A stretch of DNA of 61,222 bases from XYA12-FULL-58-9 sp001798605 (GCA_036736205.1 DAINMX010000008.1:1-61222); one strand, 5' to 3'. Positions 52,342 to 61,150 are shown, numbered from the stretch's first letter. The notes: a model not told the origin generated them from the letters alone. Program-made: numbers and translations.

Positions 52342-53562
52342 ATGAAGCGATTCTCTTTTGTCTTGCCGATAGTCTTGTTGGTCTGCGGTTGTTCGAAGAC
52401 ACCTGAGGAGGCAGCTCAGCTCTATTGCATCATGGCCGACAATGGCTTTCAGCAGGGTGGCGGTGTGGCGATCACCGACGCATACATCATCACCAGCAGC
52501 GCGTTGTTCGGGGAACAGAAGACCGGTCAGATCACCAGCTCGAAAAAGGCTGGCATTGGGGTCGCGCGTCAAACAACCGCTGGCCAGGTCGCGCTGTTGT
52601 ACGCCGAGGATGAGGTCCTTCCCTTCGCCAGCATTGGTAGCACCGATGATCTCGCCGAAGGTGCCAAGCTCGCTACCTATGCTTATGACAACAAGGGTGC
52701 TGGCAAACTGCTCACGGGGGTGGTTCGTGGTTGGCAATATGGCGATGGAACGGCCTTCATTGTCACCGATATAGACAGCCCCGAGACCGCAAATGGTAAC
52801 GGCTACTTTGGCCCTGATGGCAAGCTGATCGGTATTCAATTGGGTAAGCTCGGCAAATCGACGTTGATACTGCCGGTGGAGTACATCACCAACGGCCCAA
52901 AGGCGATAACCTCGGGGCAGTTGGGAGACAAACAAGACAGTGAGAACTTTGCCGCCCAGCGCAAAAAGGGTCAGGCCCACCCCGACCCTCTGCCGAAGCC
53001 GCTCCTGTATGACGAAGTCACCTACGAGATGGCATTCTCACGGACAGCCTTGGTTGGCGCGATGGTGATGCTCGACAAGAAAGACGCAGCCTCGCGCGCG
53101 GCACCCGTGAAGTTCAAGGTCGAAGCCGTCGATCAGAGCCACGAGCGTACGGTGACAGTACAGGGCACGATTGACGCCGCGAACATCAAATGGGCACCGA
53201 TGGCTGATCAGCTCGAGAAAATCAAAGAAAGTTCGAGGTCGACCCTCGGAGCCACCTTCGTCACAGACAACCTCGATCCTTACGACTATGGTGAGCTTCG
53301 TTTTCGCCTGCCGTTTGCGCCGTTCTGTCCCAAAGTTGAAGGGGACAAGGTCTATGTTCTCAACGTTGAGCTCAGTGACGGTCGCAAGGTGAGTGAGAAC
53401 TTCAACGACATGGCCAACGTCTGCGCTGGTGAGGGTGGCGAGGGCGATGGGTGGGAGAAGGAGTGGGGAATGGCGGGAGAGGCGGCAGCCGCAGCTTCCG
53501 CTGGAACACCTTCGAAGAAGAGCAAACGCAAGGCCAAAAAGCACGGTCGTCGCCGCCGTTAG
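52342..53562 (+). CDS. Lipoprotein with a trypsin-like fold that lacks catalytic residues
   Basis: ATG 52342 gives MKRFSFVLPIVLLVCGCSK, a lipoprotein signal. Of the 406 residues, about 30-190 follow the HtrA/trypsin pattern: GGVAITDAYIITSSALFG where the His-containing strand (TNNHV) should be, VALLYAEDEVLPFASIGSTD like DLALLKI..LP, and GTAFIVTDIDSP, then GYFGPDGKLIGIQLGK in place of the GNSGGP Ser motif. No catalytic His or Ser is in place, so it would be a pseudo-protease. The last third (KFKVEAVDQSHERTVTVQ) is beta-rich and ends with a Ser/Ala/Lys-rich basic tail (KKSKRKAKKHGRRRR). Function unknown. Confidence 0.7.
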   Translation: MKRFSFVLPIVLLVCGCSKTPEEAAQLYCIMADNGFQQGGGVAITDAYIITSSALFGEQKTGQITSSKKAGIGVARQTTAGQVALLYAEDEVLPFASIGSTDDLAEGAKLATYAYDNKGAGKLLTGVVRGWQYGDGTAFIVTDIDSPETANGNGYFGPDGKLIGIQLGKLGKSTLILPVEYITNGPKAITSGQLGDKQDSENFAAQRKKGQAHPDPLPKPLLYDEVTYEMAFSRTALVGAMVMLDKKDAASRAAPVKFKVEAVDQSHERTVTVQGTIDAANIKWAPMADQLEKIKESSRSTLGATFVTDNLDPYDYGELRFRLPFAPFCPKVEGDKVYVLNVELSDGRKVSENFNDMANVCAGEGGEGDGWEKEWGMAGEAAAAASAGTPSKKSKRKAKKHGRRRR

Positions 53563-53598
53563 CCCGATGCCGCGGACGGGCCCCGATTTCTACAGGGA

Positions 53599-53964
53599 TC
53601 AGCGCTTTTTGCGGTCTTGATCCGAGGGATTCCGACCTGGTGATCGATAAGTGCCGCGATACGGTGACGCACCGTAGCGGGTGAAGCGGTTGATCCGATT
53701 CTTTCTTTTGGGCCGCTCCAAGGTCTCGAAACCAAAGAATCCACGCTGTTTGAAGAACCGGACGATTTTTTCTGTGAGTGAGCCGACGCCAACGTCGAAG
53801 GGTGCGCCAAAGGGCTCGCCGCCACCGCGCATGACAGACTCGTAGATCACATCGTCGCTCTGTCGTAAATGGGCTTTTTGCAGGCCATCATCCACACCTG
53901 CGAGTGGGTTGTTGCCGCCGGGCAGCTCCTTGCGCGTGTTCTGTTCCTTGTGTCTTTTTGCCAT
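53599..53964 (-). CDS. Small basic hypothetical protein
   Basis: I chose ATG 53964 (MAKRHKEQN), giving 121 residues; a longer frame begins at 53982. The protein is basic, soluble and low in hydrophobic residues, with a short helical middle (GVGSLTEKIVRFFKQRGFFG) and an Arg/Gly/Pro-rich tail ending in QDRKKR. Such a composition could bind nucleic acid. I recognise no family. It is convergent with the pseudo-protease gene; its upstream region has the repeats at 54025-54066. Confidence 0.6.
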   Translation of the reverse strand: MAKRHKEQNTRKELPGGNNPLAGVDDGLQKAHLRQSDDVIYESVMRGGGEPFGAPFDVGVGSLTEKIVRFFKQRGFFGFETLERPKRKNRINRFTRYGASPYRGTYRSPGRNPSDQDRKKR

Positions 53965-54024
53965 CCGGCACGAGCATACCATTCGTTGCAGTGGAGGACT
54001 ATCTCTCCTGGCTCTCCTGGTCTC

Positions 54025-54066
54025 TCTCTCCTGTCGCGATGAAGGTCTATCTCTCCTGTTGCGATG
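54025..54066. repeat. Two 17-base direct repeats with a 25-base period
   Basis: TCTCTCCTGTCGCGATG (54025-54041) and TCTCTCCTGTTGCGATG (54050-54066) differ by one base. Further copies of the CTCTCCTG core lie just upstream (54002-54020). On the minus strand these read CAGGAGAG, a ribosome-binding-site-like word repeated about four times. The region is a divergent intergenic space between the small basic gene and trmI. Confidence 0.65.
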
Positions 54067-54102
54067 GTGTTAGGAGCGGCGACCGGACGGTGGAGGCATA
54101 GC

Positions 54103-55008
54103 TTGTCAGATAACCAATCAGCGGTGTTGGAAGACGGTGACTGGATAGTCGTCTCGGATCGGCGCGGACGGGAGAATCTGTTTCAGCTGCGTGCGGGCGG
54201 CAAATTGCACGTGACCGGCGGATCCGTCGAGTGTGATGATTTGATTGGATGCGAAGACGGCACACGCGTGCGCACGAAGAAGGGCGATGTGCTCTTGGTG
54301 TTTCGCGCGATTCTTGCCGACTACACGACACTGATGCCGCGGGGCGCGCAAATCATAACCCCAAAAGACGCAGCGATGATTGTTCAATGGGCGGACATCT
54401 ATCCAGGGGCGTCGGTCGTGGAAGCTGGCATCGGCTCGGGCGCATTGACACTCAGTCTGCTGCGCGCCGTCGGTGAGGACGGTCGGGTCCTCGCCTTTGA
54501 GCTGCGCGAGGAGTTCGCCAATTGTGCACGCAAGAACGTGTTGGGGTTTTCTCCGAAATTGGCGGAGCGACTCGAGCTGCGACTCGGCGATGTGCATGAT
54601 GAGCTACGGAAACTTTCGGCGGTGGATCGCATCGTTCTCGACCTTCAAGACCCTTGGCTTGCGCTGCCTGGCGCGAGCGCCGCGTTGCGCGCCGGCGGTA
54701 TCCTGTTGGCGTATCTGCCCACCATTCGCCAGGTCGACAACTTTGTGAATGCGATTCTTGATACCGCCGAGTTCGGCCAGCCGGAGGTCATCGAAACCAT
54801 CTTGCGCCCATGGATCGCAGATCGCGTGCGTCTGCGTCCAGAGAGCAGAATCACCGGGCATACGGCGTTCTTGGTGCGCGCTCGGCGTATGGGGGCACCG
54901 CCATCAAGACGCATGCGCGAGTCGACACTTGGGAGCTCAGTCGTCGTCGGGGACGTCGAGGGCGAGGCTGTCGGGCTCGTCGAGACCCCCGAAACCGCCG
55001 ACTTCTGA
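54103..55008 (+). CDS. trmI: tRNA (adenine-58-N1)-methyltransferase
   Basis: TTG 54103 is taken as start since GGAGG lies six bases upstream; the frame opens earlier at ATG 54064. The 301-aa product has a small N-terminal domain (DWIVVSDRRGRENLFQLR) and a Rossmann-fold methyltransferase with SAM motif VVEAGIGSGALTLSLLRAV, ELREEFANCARKN and the catalytic-site motif VLDLQDPW. It matches TrmI, which methylates N1 of A58 in tRNA. Its 3' end overlaps the convergent truD gene by 72 bases. The C-terminal about 40 residues are not conserved, so the true 3' boundary of function is earlier. Confidence 0.9.
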   Translation: MSDNQSAVLEDGDWIVVSDRRGRENLFQLRAGGKLHVTGGSVECDDLIGCEDGTRVRTKKGDVLLVFRAILADYTTLMPRGAQIITPKDAAMIVQWADIYPGASVVEAGIGSGALTLSLLRAVGEDGRVLAFELREEFANCARKNVLGFSPKLAERLELRLGDVHDELRKLSAVDRIVLDLQDPWLALPGASAALRAGGILLAYLPTIRQVDNFVNAILDTAEFGQPEVIETILRPWIADRVRLRPESRITGHTAFLVRARRMGAPPSRRMRESTLGSSVVVGDVEGEAVGLVETPETADF

Positions 55009-56043
55009 TTTCATTAGCTCACCTAGCAGGACGGTTGCGTAGCTACCCTTGGGAAGTGTGAAGCGGACGAGGATGTCAGTCTCGACCTTCTCGATGACGA
55101 ACTCATTAAACCATACGAGGTAGGGACGCCGGGTACCGCGGAGCAGTTTGCCGTGTCCGGCAAAGTCTTTGTCAGAAAGCCCCATTGCCGTCAGGGCCGC
55201 CTGCTCCCGCTCATGGGCGACCCCGCGACCCCGTCGCATCTTTGGGCCAAACATGGGACCCGCGATGACCACTTCCCTCGCTTCAAAACGTGCTTGTTCA
55301 CGTGCAACGTCGTCCACGAAGAAGGGGCCCCCAGAGGCGCAGACCTGCATGACGTCACCCTCGAGAACTGTGTGCGTCAGGCCATCATGCATTCGCTGCA
55401 TCAGGCAGCGGTTGAAGACGGCGGACTGCACGCTCGATAGTGCCAGACGTTTGAGCGTGGCGCGGCGTCCGCGGCGCATGCGTGCCATGACCTCGGGGTT
55501 TTCCCCACGCAACAGGGCCAATCCGATTTCGACATTGTTGCGACCAAAACGCTGTGGACCAAAAAAGTTCGGCATTCCCAATTGCCCGAGCAGTGCGGCA
55601 ATGGCCTGGGCTCGGGCAGGGGCGCCATCAACGGGATTGCGAACGCGAATGGTGAAGTGGTTGCCGATCAAGTGACCGGTCTTCAGTTTGTTGGTGTGAC
55701 GTTCCGCTTTGAGCACGGTAATCTGGTCATCATCGATTTGCCCTATGGCCGCCTCACAGGATGCGGGCACCGAGAGATACTGGGTGGTGATGGCACGCGT
55801 GTCCTTGAGTCCTGCGCTGCCAACGTCGCGTGTGGAGATGCCTAGGGCCCGGGCGATCCGTCGTTCGAGATCCATGGCGGCGAGGTTCTGTTTTCGCAGC
55901 CACAGGAACAAGTGGTCGCCGTCGCCGCACGGCTCGTAGACGGGGATCTCTTCGACGACGAAGTCCTCGACCTGTGTTTTGATTGTACCGCCAATGCCCG
56001 GGAGCTTCGCGGTCAAAAAAGGAAGGGGGGGTGTGTCCGTCAT
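54937..56043 (-). CDS. truD: tRNA pseudouridine(13) synthase
   Basis: ATG 56043 gives MTDTPPLPFLTAKLPGIGG; an upstream frame to 56187 lies inside the previous gene. The 368-aa product has TruD signatures: KTQVEDFVVEEIPVYEP, VGSAGLKDTRAITTQYLSV with the catalytic Asp in GLKD, GNHFTIRVRN and FGPQRFG. TruD makes pseudouridine at U13 of tRNA-Glu in the cytoplasm. It is the third gene of an operon after the J-domain protein and the zinc oxidoreductase. The final 25 codons overlap trmI on the other strand. Confidence 0.95.
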   Translation of the reverse strand: MTDTPPLPFLTAKLPGIGGTIKTQVEDFVVEEIPVYEPCGDGDHLFLWLRKQNLAAMDLERRIARALGISTRDVGSAGLKDTRAITTQYLSVPASCEAAIGQIDDDQITVLKAERHTNKLKTGHLIGNHFTIRVRNPVDGAPARAQAIAALLGQLGMPNFFGPQRFGRNNVEIGLALLRGENPEVMARMRRGRRATLKRLALSSVQSAVFNRCLMQRMHDGLTHTVLEGDVMQVCASGGPFFVDDVAREQARFEAREVVIAGPMFGPKMRRGRGVAHEREQAALTAMGLSDKDFAGHGKLLRGTRRPYLVWFNEFVIEKVETDILVRFTLPKGSYATVLLGELMKSEVGGFGGLDEPDSLALDVPDDD

Positions 56044-56047
56044 GGTG

Positions 56048-57073
56048 TTAGACCTTGAGCACCAGCTTGCCAAAAACCCTGCGCTCCTCGAGGAGGCGAT
56101 GCGCCTCACCGATTTGCTCGAGGGGCATGACCCGGTCGACAATGGGAGAGAGAGCGCCTCGTCCTGCGTGTTGCAGCACCTCGGCAAACTCCGCTTTGCT
56201 GCCCATGGTTGAGCCGAGCAGGCTAAGACTTTTGAAGAACAAATGTCTGAGATTCAGGTGAACCTCGGTACCTACGGTTGCGCCGCAGGTGACGAATCGG
56301 CCATGCCACGCGAGCGAGCGTAGGCTCGCTTCCCACGTCGCCGCGCCGACGTGATCGATGACGACGTCGACACCGCGGCCCGAAGTGATGTCCTTGATTT
56401 TGCGACTGACATCGGTGTTGCTGTAGTTGAGGACATGTTGTGCGCCGAGCTCTCGTGCTTTGACTTCCTTCTCCGTTGACCCCACCGTGGTGATGACCTC
56501 CGCGCCCCATAGCTTGGCTATCTGAATGGCGGCACCACTGACACCGCTGCCCGCAGCCTGGACGAGAACGCTCTCTCCCGGGCGCAATTGTGCGCGGTCG
56601 ATGAGCATGTGCCAGGCGGTGAGATAGGGAATGCCGACGGCCGCGGCCGTCTCAAAAGAGAGTGATGCGGGTTTGGCAAAGAGGTTCTGGCTCGGCACTT
56701 CGAGCAACTCAGCGCATCCTCCATGCCGGCTTTCGCCCAGAATTCCAAAACTGCGACATCGATGATCGCGACCGCTTTGACAGGCGAGGCAATGTCCACA
56801 GCTGACGCCCGGTGCCACGACGACCTCATCTCCCTCTTTGATGAATGGGTGATTTCCAGGGTCCGAGACGACGCCGGCGGCGTCGTTGCCAGGGATGAGC
56901 GGCAGGGGAAAGACATGGCCTGGAACGCCCCGACGAACCCAGAGGTCGAGGTGGTTGATACCTACGGCGCGCACCTCGACCAAAGCATGGCCGGGGGGTC
57001 TTTCTGGATCCGCTATGTTGCCGATGTGCAGTTTGTCGATTCCCCCATGCTCGAAAACGATGACGCCCCGCAT
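56048..57073 (-). CDS. Zinc-containing alcohol dehydrogenase / quinone oxidoreductase family protein
   Basis: A 341-aa medium-chain dehydrogenase/reductase. The ATG follows the TAG of the J-domain gene directly. Seen in order: the catalytic region VGINHLDLWVRRG, the structural-zinc Cys motif CGHCLACQSGRDHRC, then LFAKPASLSFETAAAVGIPYLTAW, and the NAD(P)-binding motif VQAAGSGVSGAAIQIAKLWG. The usual catalytic-zinc cysteine is replaced by an Asn/His context, so it may be a zinc-poor, quinone-reductase-type enzyme. The substrate is unknown. It sits between the J-domain gene and truD in one operon. Confidence 0.88.
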   Translation of the reverse strand: MRGVIVFEHGGIDKLHIGNIADPERPPGHALVEVRAVGINHLDLWVRRGVPGHVFPLPLIPGNDAAGVVSDPGNHPFIKEGDEVVVAPGVSCGHCLACQSGRDHRCRSFGILGESRHGGCAELLEVPSQNLFAKPASLSFETAAAVGIPYLTAWHMLIDRAQLRPGESVLVQAAGSGVSGAAIQIAKLWGAEVITTVGSTEKEVKARELGAQHVLNYSNTDVSRKIKDITSGRGVDVVIDHVGAATWEASLRSLAWHGRFVTCGATVGTEVHLNLRHLFFKSLSLLGSTMGSKAEFAEVLQHAGRGALSPIVDRVMPLEQIGEAHRLLEERRVFGKLVLKV

Positions 57074-57412
57074 CTAGTCGTCTCCTGGAGGGTTGTTGGC
57101 CCGTTTCAATTGTGAATAGGCCGCGTTGATCTCTTTGGTGCGTCGCTCTGCCACTTCACGTAACTCGGGGCCGAGGTCGGCAACCCTGTCGGGGTGGTAT
57201 TGCTGCACCAGACGTTGGTAAGCGGCGCGAATCTCACCGGCGTCGGCGGTAGGTGGAATGCCAAGGATATCGTGCGGTGACTTCGACCGAGAAGGCGTCG
57301 CATGGAGCGGTTCGGATCCTCGTTGTTTCTTCGCCGAAACCGCGATCCATTTGTAGATCCGGTAGACGAGGTAGACGACGCCGACCAAAAACAGCAGACG
57401 GATGATCCCCAC
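57074..57412 (-). CDS. Membrane-anchored J-domain protein
   Basis: GTG 57412, with GAGGAGG seven bases upstream. The 112-aa protein has an N-terminal transmembrane segment (IIRLLFLVGVVYLVYRIY) and a C-terminal J domain: HDILGIPPTADAGEIRAAYQ with the HPD motif in QQYHPDRVADLG. J domains stimulate DnaK-type chaperones. Anchored small J proteins may recruit Hsp70 to the membrane. It is first in an operon with the oxidoreductase and truD. Confidence 0.88.
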   Translation of the reverse strand: MGIIRLLFLVGVVYLVYRIYKWIAVSAKKQRGSEPLHATPSRSKSPHDILGIPPTADAGEIRAAYQRLVQQYHPDRVADLGPELREVAERRTKEINAAYSQLKRANNPPGDD

Positions 57413-57514
57413 TTCGTGACCTCCTCAGACGTCCATATCGCAGGTGGGCGGTGGGATCCCAGAAATCGTTGGTTTCTTGAATGACTGTGTCAGCAATGCT
57501 ACCGTTACAGCGCT

Positions 57515-59050
57515 TTGATCCCTTTTCTTCGTCACAAAACCTGGTGTGTTGTCGCCGTTTTGGTAGTGCCCATGGTTTTCTCCGCGGTCGCCGGGGCGAA
57601 AACCGTTGCCACAGTTGTGCGTGGCGTAGGTGCGGGAGCTGATAAGCCGGCGAGTTTTGTCTCCCATTATCTCGGAGTCGCCGTCGACGAAGACCCGCGC
57701 TTCGAGAAGATCGATGTTTCCCTGCGAGTCGGCGACTACGCTGAAACACGATCGGGTCGCGCCCTCGAGGTTGCTTTGGAGCAAGTGGAAAAAGGTCGAG
57801 CAGCCTATGAGTTGTTGGAGCTAGAACCTGCAGTTGAGTTTCTCAACACGGCGTTAAATAAATACGAAAGACATGCAGCGGCGATTACGGACCTTTCGCG
57901 GGTCACAGATGTACTCATGCTGCTCGGAGCAAGCCAAGTTCTGCGCGGCGAAGACAAGATTGGCGCAAAATGGCTGGCTCAGGCCATCGCCATTTCCCCA
58001 GGAATCGAGCCGGATCCACACATTTTTAACGCCGACATGCGGCAGGTTTTCGTAGACGCCAGCCACAGGTTGGAGGCACGTCCCAAGGGAAGCTTGTCAA
58101 TATCTTCCACTCCAAGCTACGCCAGGGTCTTTATCGATGGTAAGTTCGCCGGTGTAACGCCGATGGCGGTCAATGACGTCGTTGAGGGTCGCCATTTCCT
58201 CCGTGTTGTCAAAGACGGCTATTGCGCGTGGGGACAGGTTGTCGATGTCGTTGGCGATGCAGACGCCTCCCAGAGCGCTCGTCTGAAACCAGCCACTCGG
58301 TTTGATGAGTTTGATAACTGGGCCGACAAAGCGTTGAATGATGTGCGCGACAAAGATCGCGGTGACCGAGCCGGCTCGGCGGTGGCGAAGCTCGGAGAGC
58401 TGTTGGACGTTGACAATCTGCTGTTGTCAGAGGTTCGCCTAGATGGCGATCGCATCGAGCTCATTGTTGCGTTGGTCGATGTGCACGACAACAGGCTGCT
58501 GATGGTCGCCGCCGATAAGCTTTCCTACGACCAGAGCCCCGATGCATACCGCGACGAGATTCTGACTCTCTTCGAGATCAAGTTCAGCGAGGTGCGCTTG
58601 CAGAAGGGCAATGAAGAGGGCCCGCCCGGTGACGGTCCTGGACCGGTGGATACATCGAACGTGCAGCCATCCGGGGTGTGTTGGGGAATGCCGTGTGCGC
58701 AATTCAAGACCTACGTCCTGGGTATTGGAGCTGGCGGCGGTGGTGTGCTGACACTCTTGGGGATGCTTTTCGATTATCTCGCGTTGACAGACCACAACGA
58801 ATTTCTGGAAACGCCGCAGACATCGTCGAATTCATCCAGCCTCGAGTCTGCTGGTCGCACCAAAGCGATCGTCGGGGATGTACTGGTAGGAGTCGGTATG
58901 GCGGTCGCGATTGCCAGCGTTGGATACTATCTGTTCTGGAACCCGTCCCCAGACCAAACAGTTGCGTTTGACCGTGATGAGGGTGGTTGGAGCGTATCAT
59001 TTGTGCCCCTCGAAGGGGGAGCGGCATTCTCTGCAATGTTGGAGTTCTGA
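57515..59050 (+). CDS. PEGA-domain protein with signal peptide and C-terminal membrane segments
   Basis: TTG 57515 gives IPFLRHKTWCVVAVLVVPMV followed by FSAVAGAK, a signal peptide with a good cleavage site. The 511-aa product has a helical, TPR-like region at about 85-180, then a PEGA domain with SISSTPSYARVFIDGKFAGV followed by TPMAVNDVVEGRHFLRVVKDGY. The C-terminal portion has two hydrophobic helices (YVLGIGAGGGGVLTLLGMLF and AIVGDVLVGVGMAVAIASVG). Such proteins in delta-type bacteria are thought to be envelope scaffolds. Start codon is uncertain because no ribosome binding site is clear; the gene is divergent from the J-domain gene. Confidence 0.8.
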   Translation: MIPFLRHKTWCVVAVLVVPMVFSAVAGAKTVATVVRGVGAGADKPASFVSHYLGVAVDEDPRFEKIDVSLRVGDYAETRSGRALEVALEQVEKGRAAYELLELEPAVEFLNTALNKYERHAAAITDLSRVTDVLMLLGASQVLRGEDKIGAKWLAQAIAISPGIEPDPHIFNADMRQVFVDASHRLEARPKGSLSISSTPSYARVFIDGKFAGVTPMAVNDVVEGRHFLRVVKDGYCAWGQVVDVVGDADASQSARLKPATRFDEFDNWADKALNDVRDKDRGDRAGSAVAKLGELLDVDNLLLSEVRLDGDRIELIVALVDVHDNRLLMVAADKLSYDQSPDAYRDEILTLFEIKFSEVRLQKGNEEGPPGDGPGPVDTSNVQPSGVCWGMPCAQFKTYVLGIGAGGGGVLTLLGMLFDYLALTDHNEFLETPQTSSNSSSLESAGRTKAIVGDVLVGVGMAVAIASVGYYLFWNPSPDQTVAFDRDEGGWSVSFVPLEGGAAFSAMLEF

Positions 59051-59070
59051 GCGACTCCGGGTGTGGCGGC

Positions 59071-59823
59071 ATGAGAAAGAGAGCTATTTTGCAATTACTT
59101 TTCGGCTGCGTGTTGTTCGCATGCGCAGGATGCTCTCTTTTTCTCGATTGGGAGCGAGAGGGGCTGCCGTGTGACGACCGGCGCAGGTGCGAGGACGGCT
59201 TTTCCTGTCGTGTCGAAACCTGTGTTTCTGACCATTCTCTCCGATTGGGGGAGACATGCAGCCAACCAGTCCAATGCGAAACGGGGTTGGTTTGTGGCTC
59301 AGCACCCTCCACCTGTCGAGAAGAGTGTGACGACGAGAATCTGTTCAAGGGTGGATGCGGCGAGGGGCAATACTGCAGGCCAGAGGTTGAGCGGTATGAT
59401 GATTCGGTGTGGTTGGGGACTTGTATCGACTCCGAGTGCGGTCGGGACACCGATTGTGGCTACGACAGAATCTGTGTGCCGATTACCGCAGCCGCCGGCA
59501 GTTGTCTGTTGAGCTGTGAGTATAACTTTGGCACGGGCCATTACACCGATAACTGTGGGTCACAACCCAATGCTCTCAAGTATTGCCAGCCGATTGGTAA
59601 AGTGGGGGGGCAAAAACTGGTTTGCCTAGAGAACATCACCGGACCGCCAGTGCAGGAGTCGTTGGCTTGTTCTCCCGTAACTCTTCCGTGCGACAAGGGA
59701 CTCGTATGTCATGATGGAGTGTGCCGCCGTTATTGTGGCGATGACATTCATTGTAGCTCGCCGCAGTTTTGTCAGGCGGTCCCGGACGGTTCCTCCGTAC
59801 TCTATTCATATTGCAGCAATTGA
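59071..59823 (+). CDS. Cys-rich lipoprotein
   Basis: ATG 59071 starts MRKRAILQLLFGCVLFACAG and then CSLFL, with the lipobox ACAGC. The 250-aa product contains more than 25 cysteines arranged in small units such as CRRRCGD, CGRDTDCGYDRICVP and CDKGLVCHDGVCRRYCG, typical of the Cys-rich secreted proteins of Myxococcota. The structure probably depends on disulfides. It lies 20 bases after the PEGA gene on the same strand, so they may share a transcript. Function unknown. Confidence 0.75.
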   Translation: MRKRAILQLLFGCVLFACAGCSLFLDWEREGLPCDDRRRCEDGFSCRVETCVSDHSLRLGETCSQPVQCETGLVCGSAPSTCREECDDENLFKGGCGEGQYCRPEVERYDDSVWLGTCIDSECGRDTDCGYDRICVPITAAAGSCLLSCEYNFGTGHYTDNCGSQPNALKYCQPIGKVGGQKLVCLENITGPPVQESLACSPVTLPCDKGLVCHDGVCRRYCGDDIHCSSPQFCQAVPDGSSVLYSYCSN

Positions 59824-59835
59824 CTGCGAGTCCCT

Positions 59836-60177
59836 TCAAGTCGTGCTGGCTGCGTGAACATACTCGGCAATAGCCTGGCGGTCTTCGTCGTTGAGGTTGA
59901 CAAATTCGAGTCCCATGCCACATGTGCCTTTGCCTGTCGCCCAAGCAACACGGGCGGTTGCTCGTATGGGTCGGATCTTCCCTGGCAGACCGAATGTGAC
60001 TTCGACCATTTCACCGATCTCCAGCAGGAGCTCGGACTCTAGAAACGCGCCTCCCTGGCTCAGATCGACGCTGTCGAAAAGAATTTCTCCCTGGCTCGGA
60101 TCGCCAGCATCGCGCACTCGAAATGAGGCATGAATGGGACGGCGCAGATATTGTCTTTGCTGCTCCAAAGTGGTCAT
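59836..60177 (-). CDS. PilZ-domain protein
   Basis: A 113-aa protein made of one PilZ domain: the Arg motif QYLRRPIHASFRV, the DxSxxG motif SVDLSQGGAFLES, and the C-terminal strands RATARVAWATGKG, CGMGLEFVNLNDED. PilZ domains bind cyclic di-GMP and mediate its effect on motility or gene expression, though some members do not bind it; the RxxxR element is present here. It is convergent with the Cys-rich lipoprotein. No diguanylate cyclase is nearby. Confidence 0.88.
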   Translation of the reverse strand: MTTLEQQRQYLRRPIHASFRVRDAGDPSQGEILFDSVDLSQGGAFLESELLLEIGEMVEVTFGLPGKIRPIRATARVAWATGKGTCGMGLEFVNLNDEDRQAIAEYVHAASTT

Positions 60178-60253
60178 GCCTCAGCATAGCATGTCTGGCG
60201 GGCCCGCTTCCAGATGCGCATCCATGGGTTCGTGCGCTCGGCGACGATGTTTT

Positions 60254-60697
60254 TCAACTGCGGTGGTAGGGCTCACCGCGGAGGATCGTGTGGGCACGAT
60301 AGAGTTGTTCGAGTAGGACCACCAGGGCCAGTCGATGCGGCAGGGTCAACGCAGACAGAGCGATGGTCTCACGAGCTCGGGACTTGATGTCGGGGTGAAT
60401 ACCGTCCGCACCACCCACGAGGAAAGCGATGCTGTCGATACCGCTGTTCTGCCACATGCGTACAATGTTGGCCAATCCCTTGGTGTCCAAGTGTATGCCG
60501 CGTTCGTCGAGGACAACCAGATGCTCTTCGGGTTTGATGCGTTCTAACAACTCGTCGCGTTCGGTCTTAGCGTCAGTATCGCGGATGCGGACAAGGTCGA
60601 GCTTGACGTATCGCGATAAGCGTTTCTGGTATTCTTCTGCGGCTTCAACGAGGGGGTCACGGGCACGACGCCCCACACAGAGAATTCGATAACGCAC
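60254..60697 (-). CDS. rlmH: 23S rRNA (pseudouridine1915-N3)-methyltransferase
   Basis: A 147-aa SPOUT-class methyltransferase starting at GTG 60697. Family motifs are clear: MRYRILCVGRRARDP at the N-terminus, LVVLDERGIHLDTKGLA, the SAM-binding FLVGGADGIHP and the C-terminal LPHRLALVVLLEQLYRAHTI. RlmH methylates N3 of pseudouridine 1915 of 23S rRNA on the assembled 70S ribosome. It follows rsfS with a six-base gap, a common arrangement. Confidence 0.95.
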   Translation of the reverse strand: MRYRILCVGRRARDPLVEAAEEYQKRLSRYVKLDLVRIRDTDAKTERDELLERIKPEEHLVVLDERGIHLDTKGLANIVRMWQNSGIDSIAFLVGGADGIHPDIKSRARETIALSALTLPHRLALVVLLEQLYRAHTILRGEPYHRS

Positions 60698-60703
60698 CGG
60701 CGA

Positions 60704-61150
60704 TCAGGCACCGCTGGCGGTTGCTGAGGCATTGATGACGATCCGCGGTGCCGATTTCCACAGCCCCTCCAGGTCGTAGATACCTCGAGTGAACTGGTGG
60801 AAGACGTGCAGGACGACACTGCCGAAATCCAACAGCGCCCACTGGCCTTCACTTAGCCCTTCACTGCCGATTGCTCGGACGCCTTCGTCGCGAAGCTCTG
60901 CGGCGACCTGTTCAACCACGGACTGGACGTGTCGGTCGCTTGTCCCTGATGCCACCACGATGAAGTCGGTGTAGGTCGAGAGATTTCTGACATCAATGAC
61001 AATAAGGTCCAACGCCTTGCGATCGAGCGCCAAGTCAGCCACGCGGCGTGCGAGTGTTTCGGATTCCAGCTTCGACCTCCCGTGCAAATGATCGGTTTCC
61101 TTTACCCCTCTGACAGCAATCTGGCAACTGTTTCCGACGCCGACAATCAC
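60704..61150 (-). CDS. rsfS: Ribosome silencing factor
   Basis: GTG 61150 gives 148 aa, but the RsfS core begins near residue 27 (KLESETLARRVADLALDRKA), so a downstream TTG start may be right. The core shows LDLIVIDVRNLSTYTDFIVV, ASGTSDRHVQSVVEQV and EGQWALLDFGSVVLHVF, characteristic of RsfS/DUF143. It binds L14 of the 50S subunit and blocks subunit joining when nutrients are limited. It precedes rlmH in the same operon. In other bacteria nadD is commonly just upstream; that part of the window is cut off. Confidence 0.93.
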   Translation of the reverse strand: MIVGVGNSCQIAVRGVKETDHLHGRSKLESETLARRVADLALDRKALDLIVIDVRNLSTYTDFIVVASGTSDRHVQSVVEQVAAELRDEGVRAIGSEGLSEGQWALLDFGSVVLHVFHQFTRGIYDLEGLWKSAPRIVINASATASGA

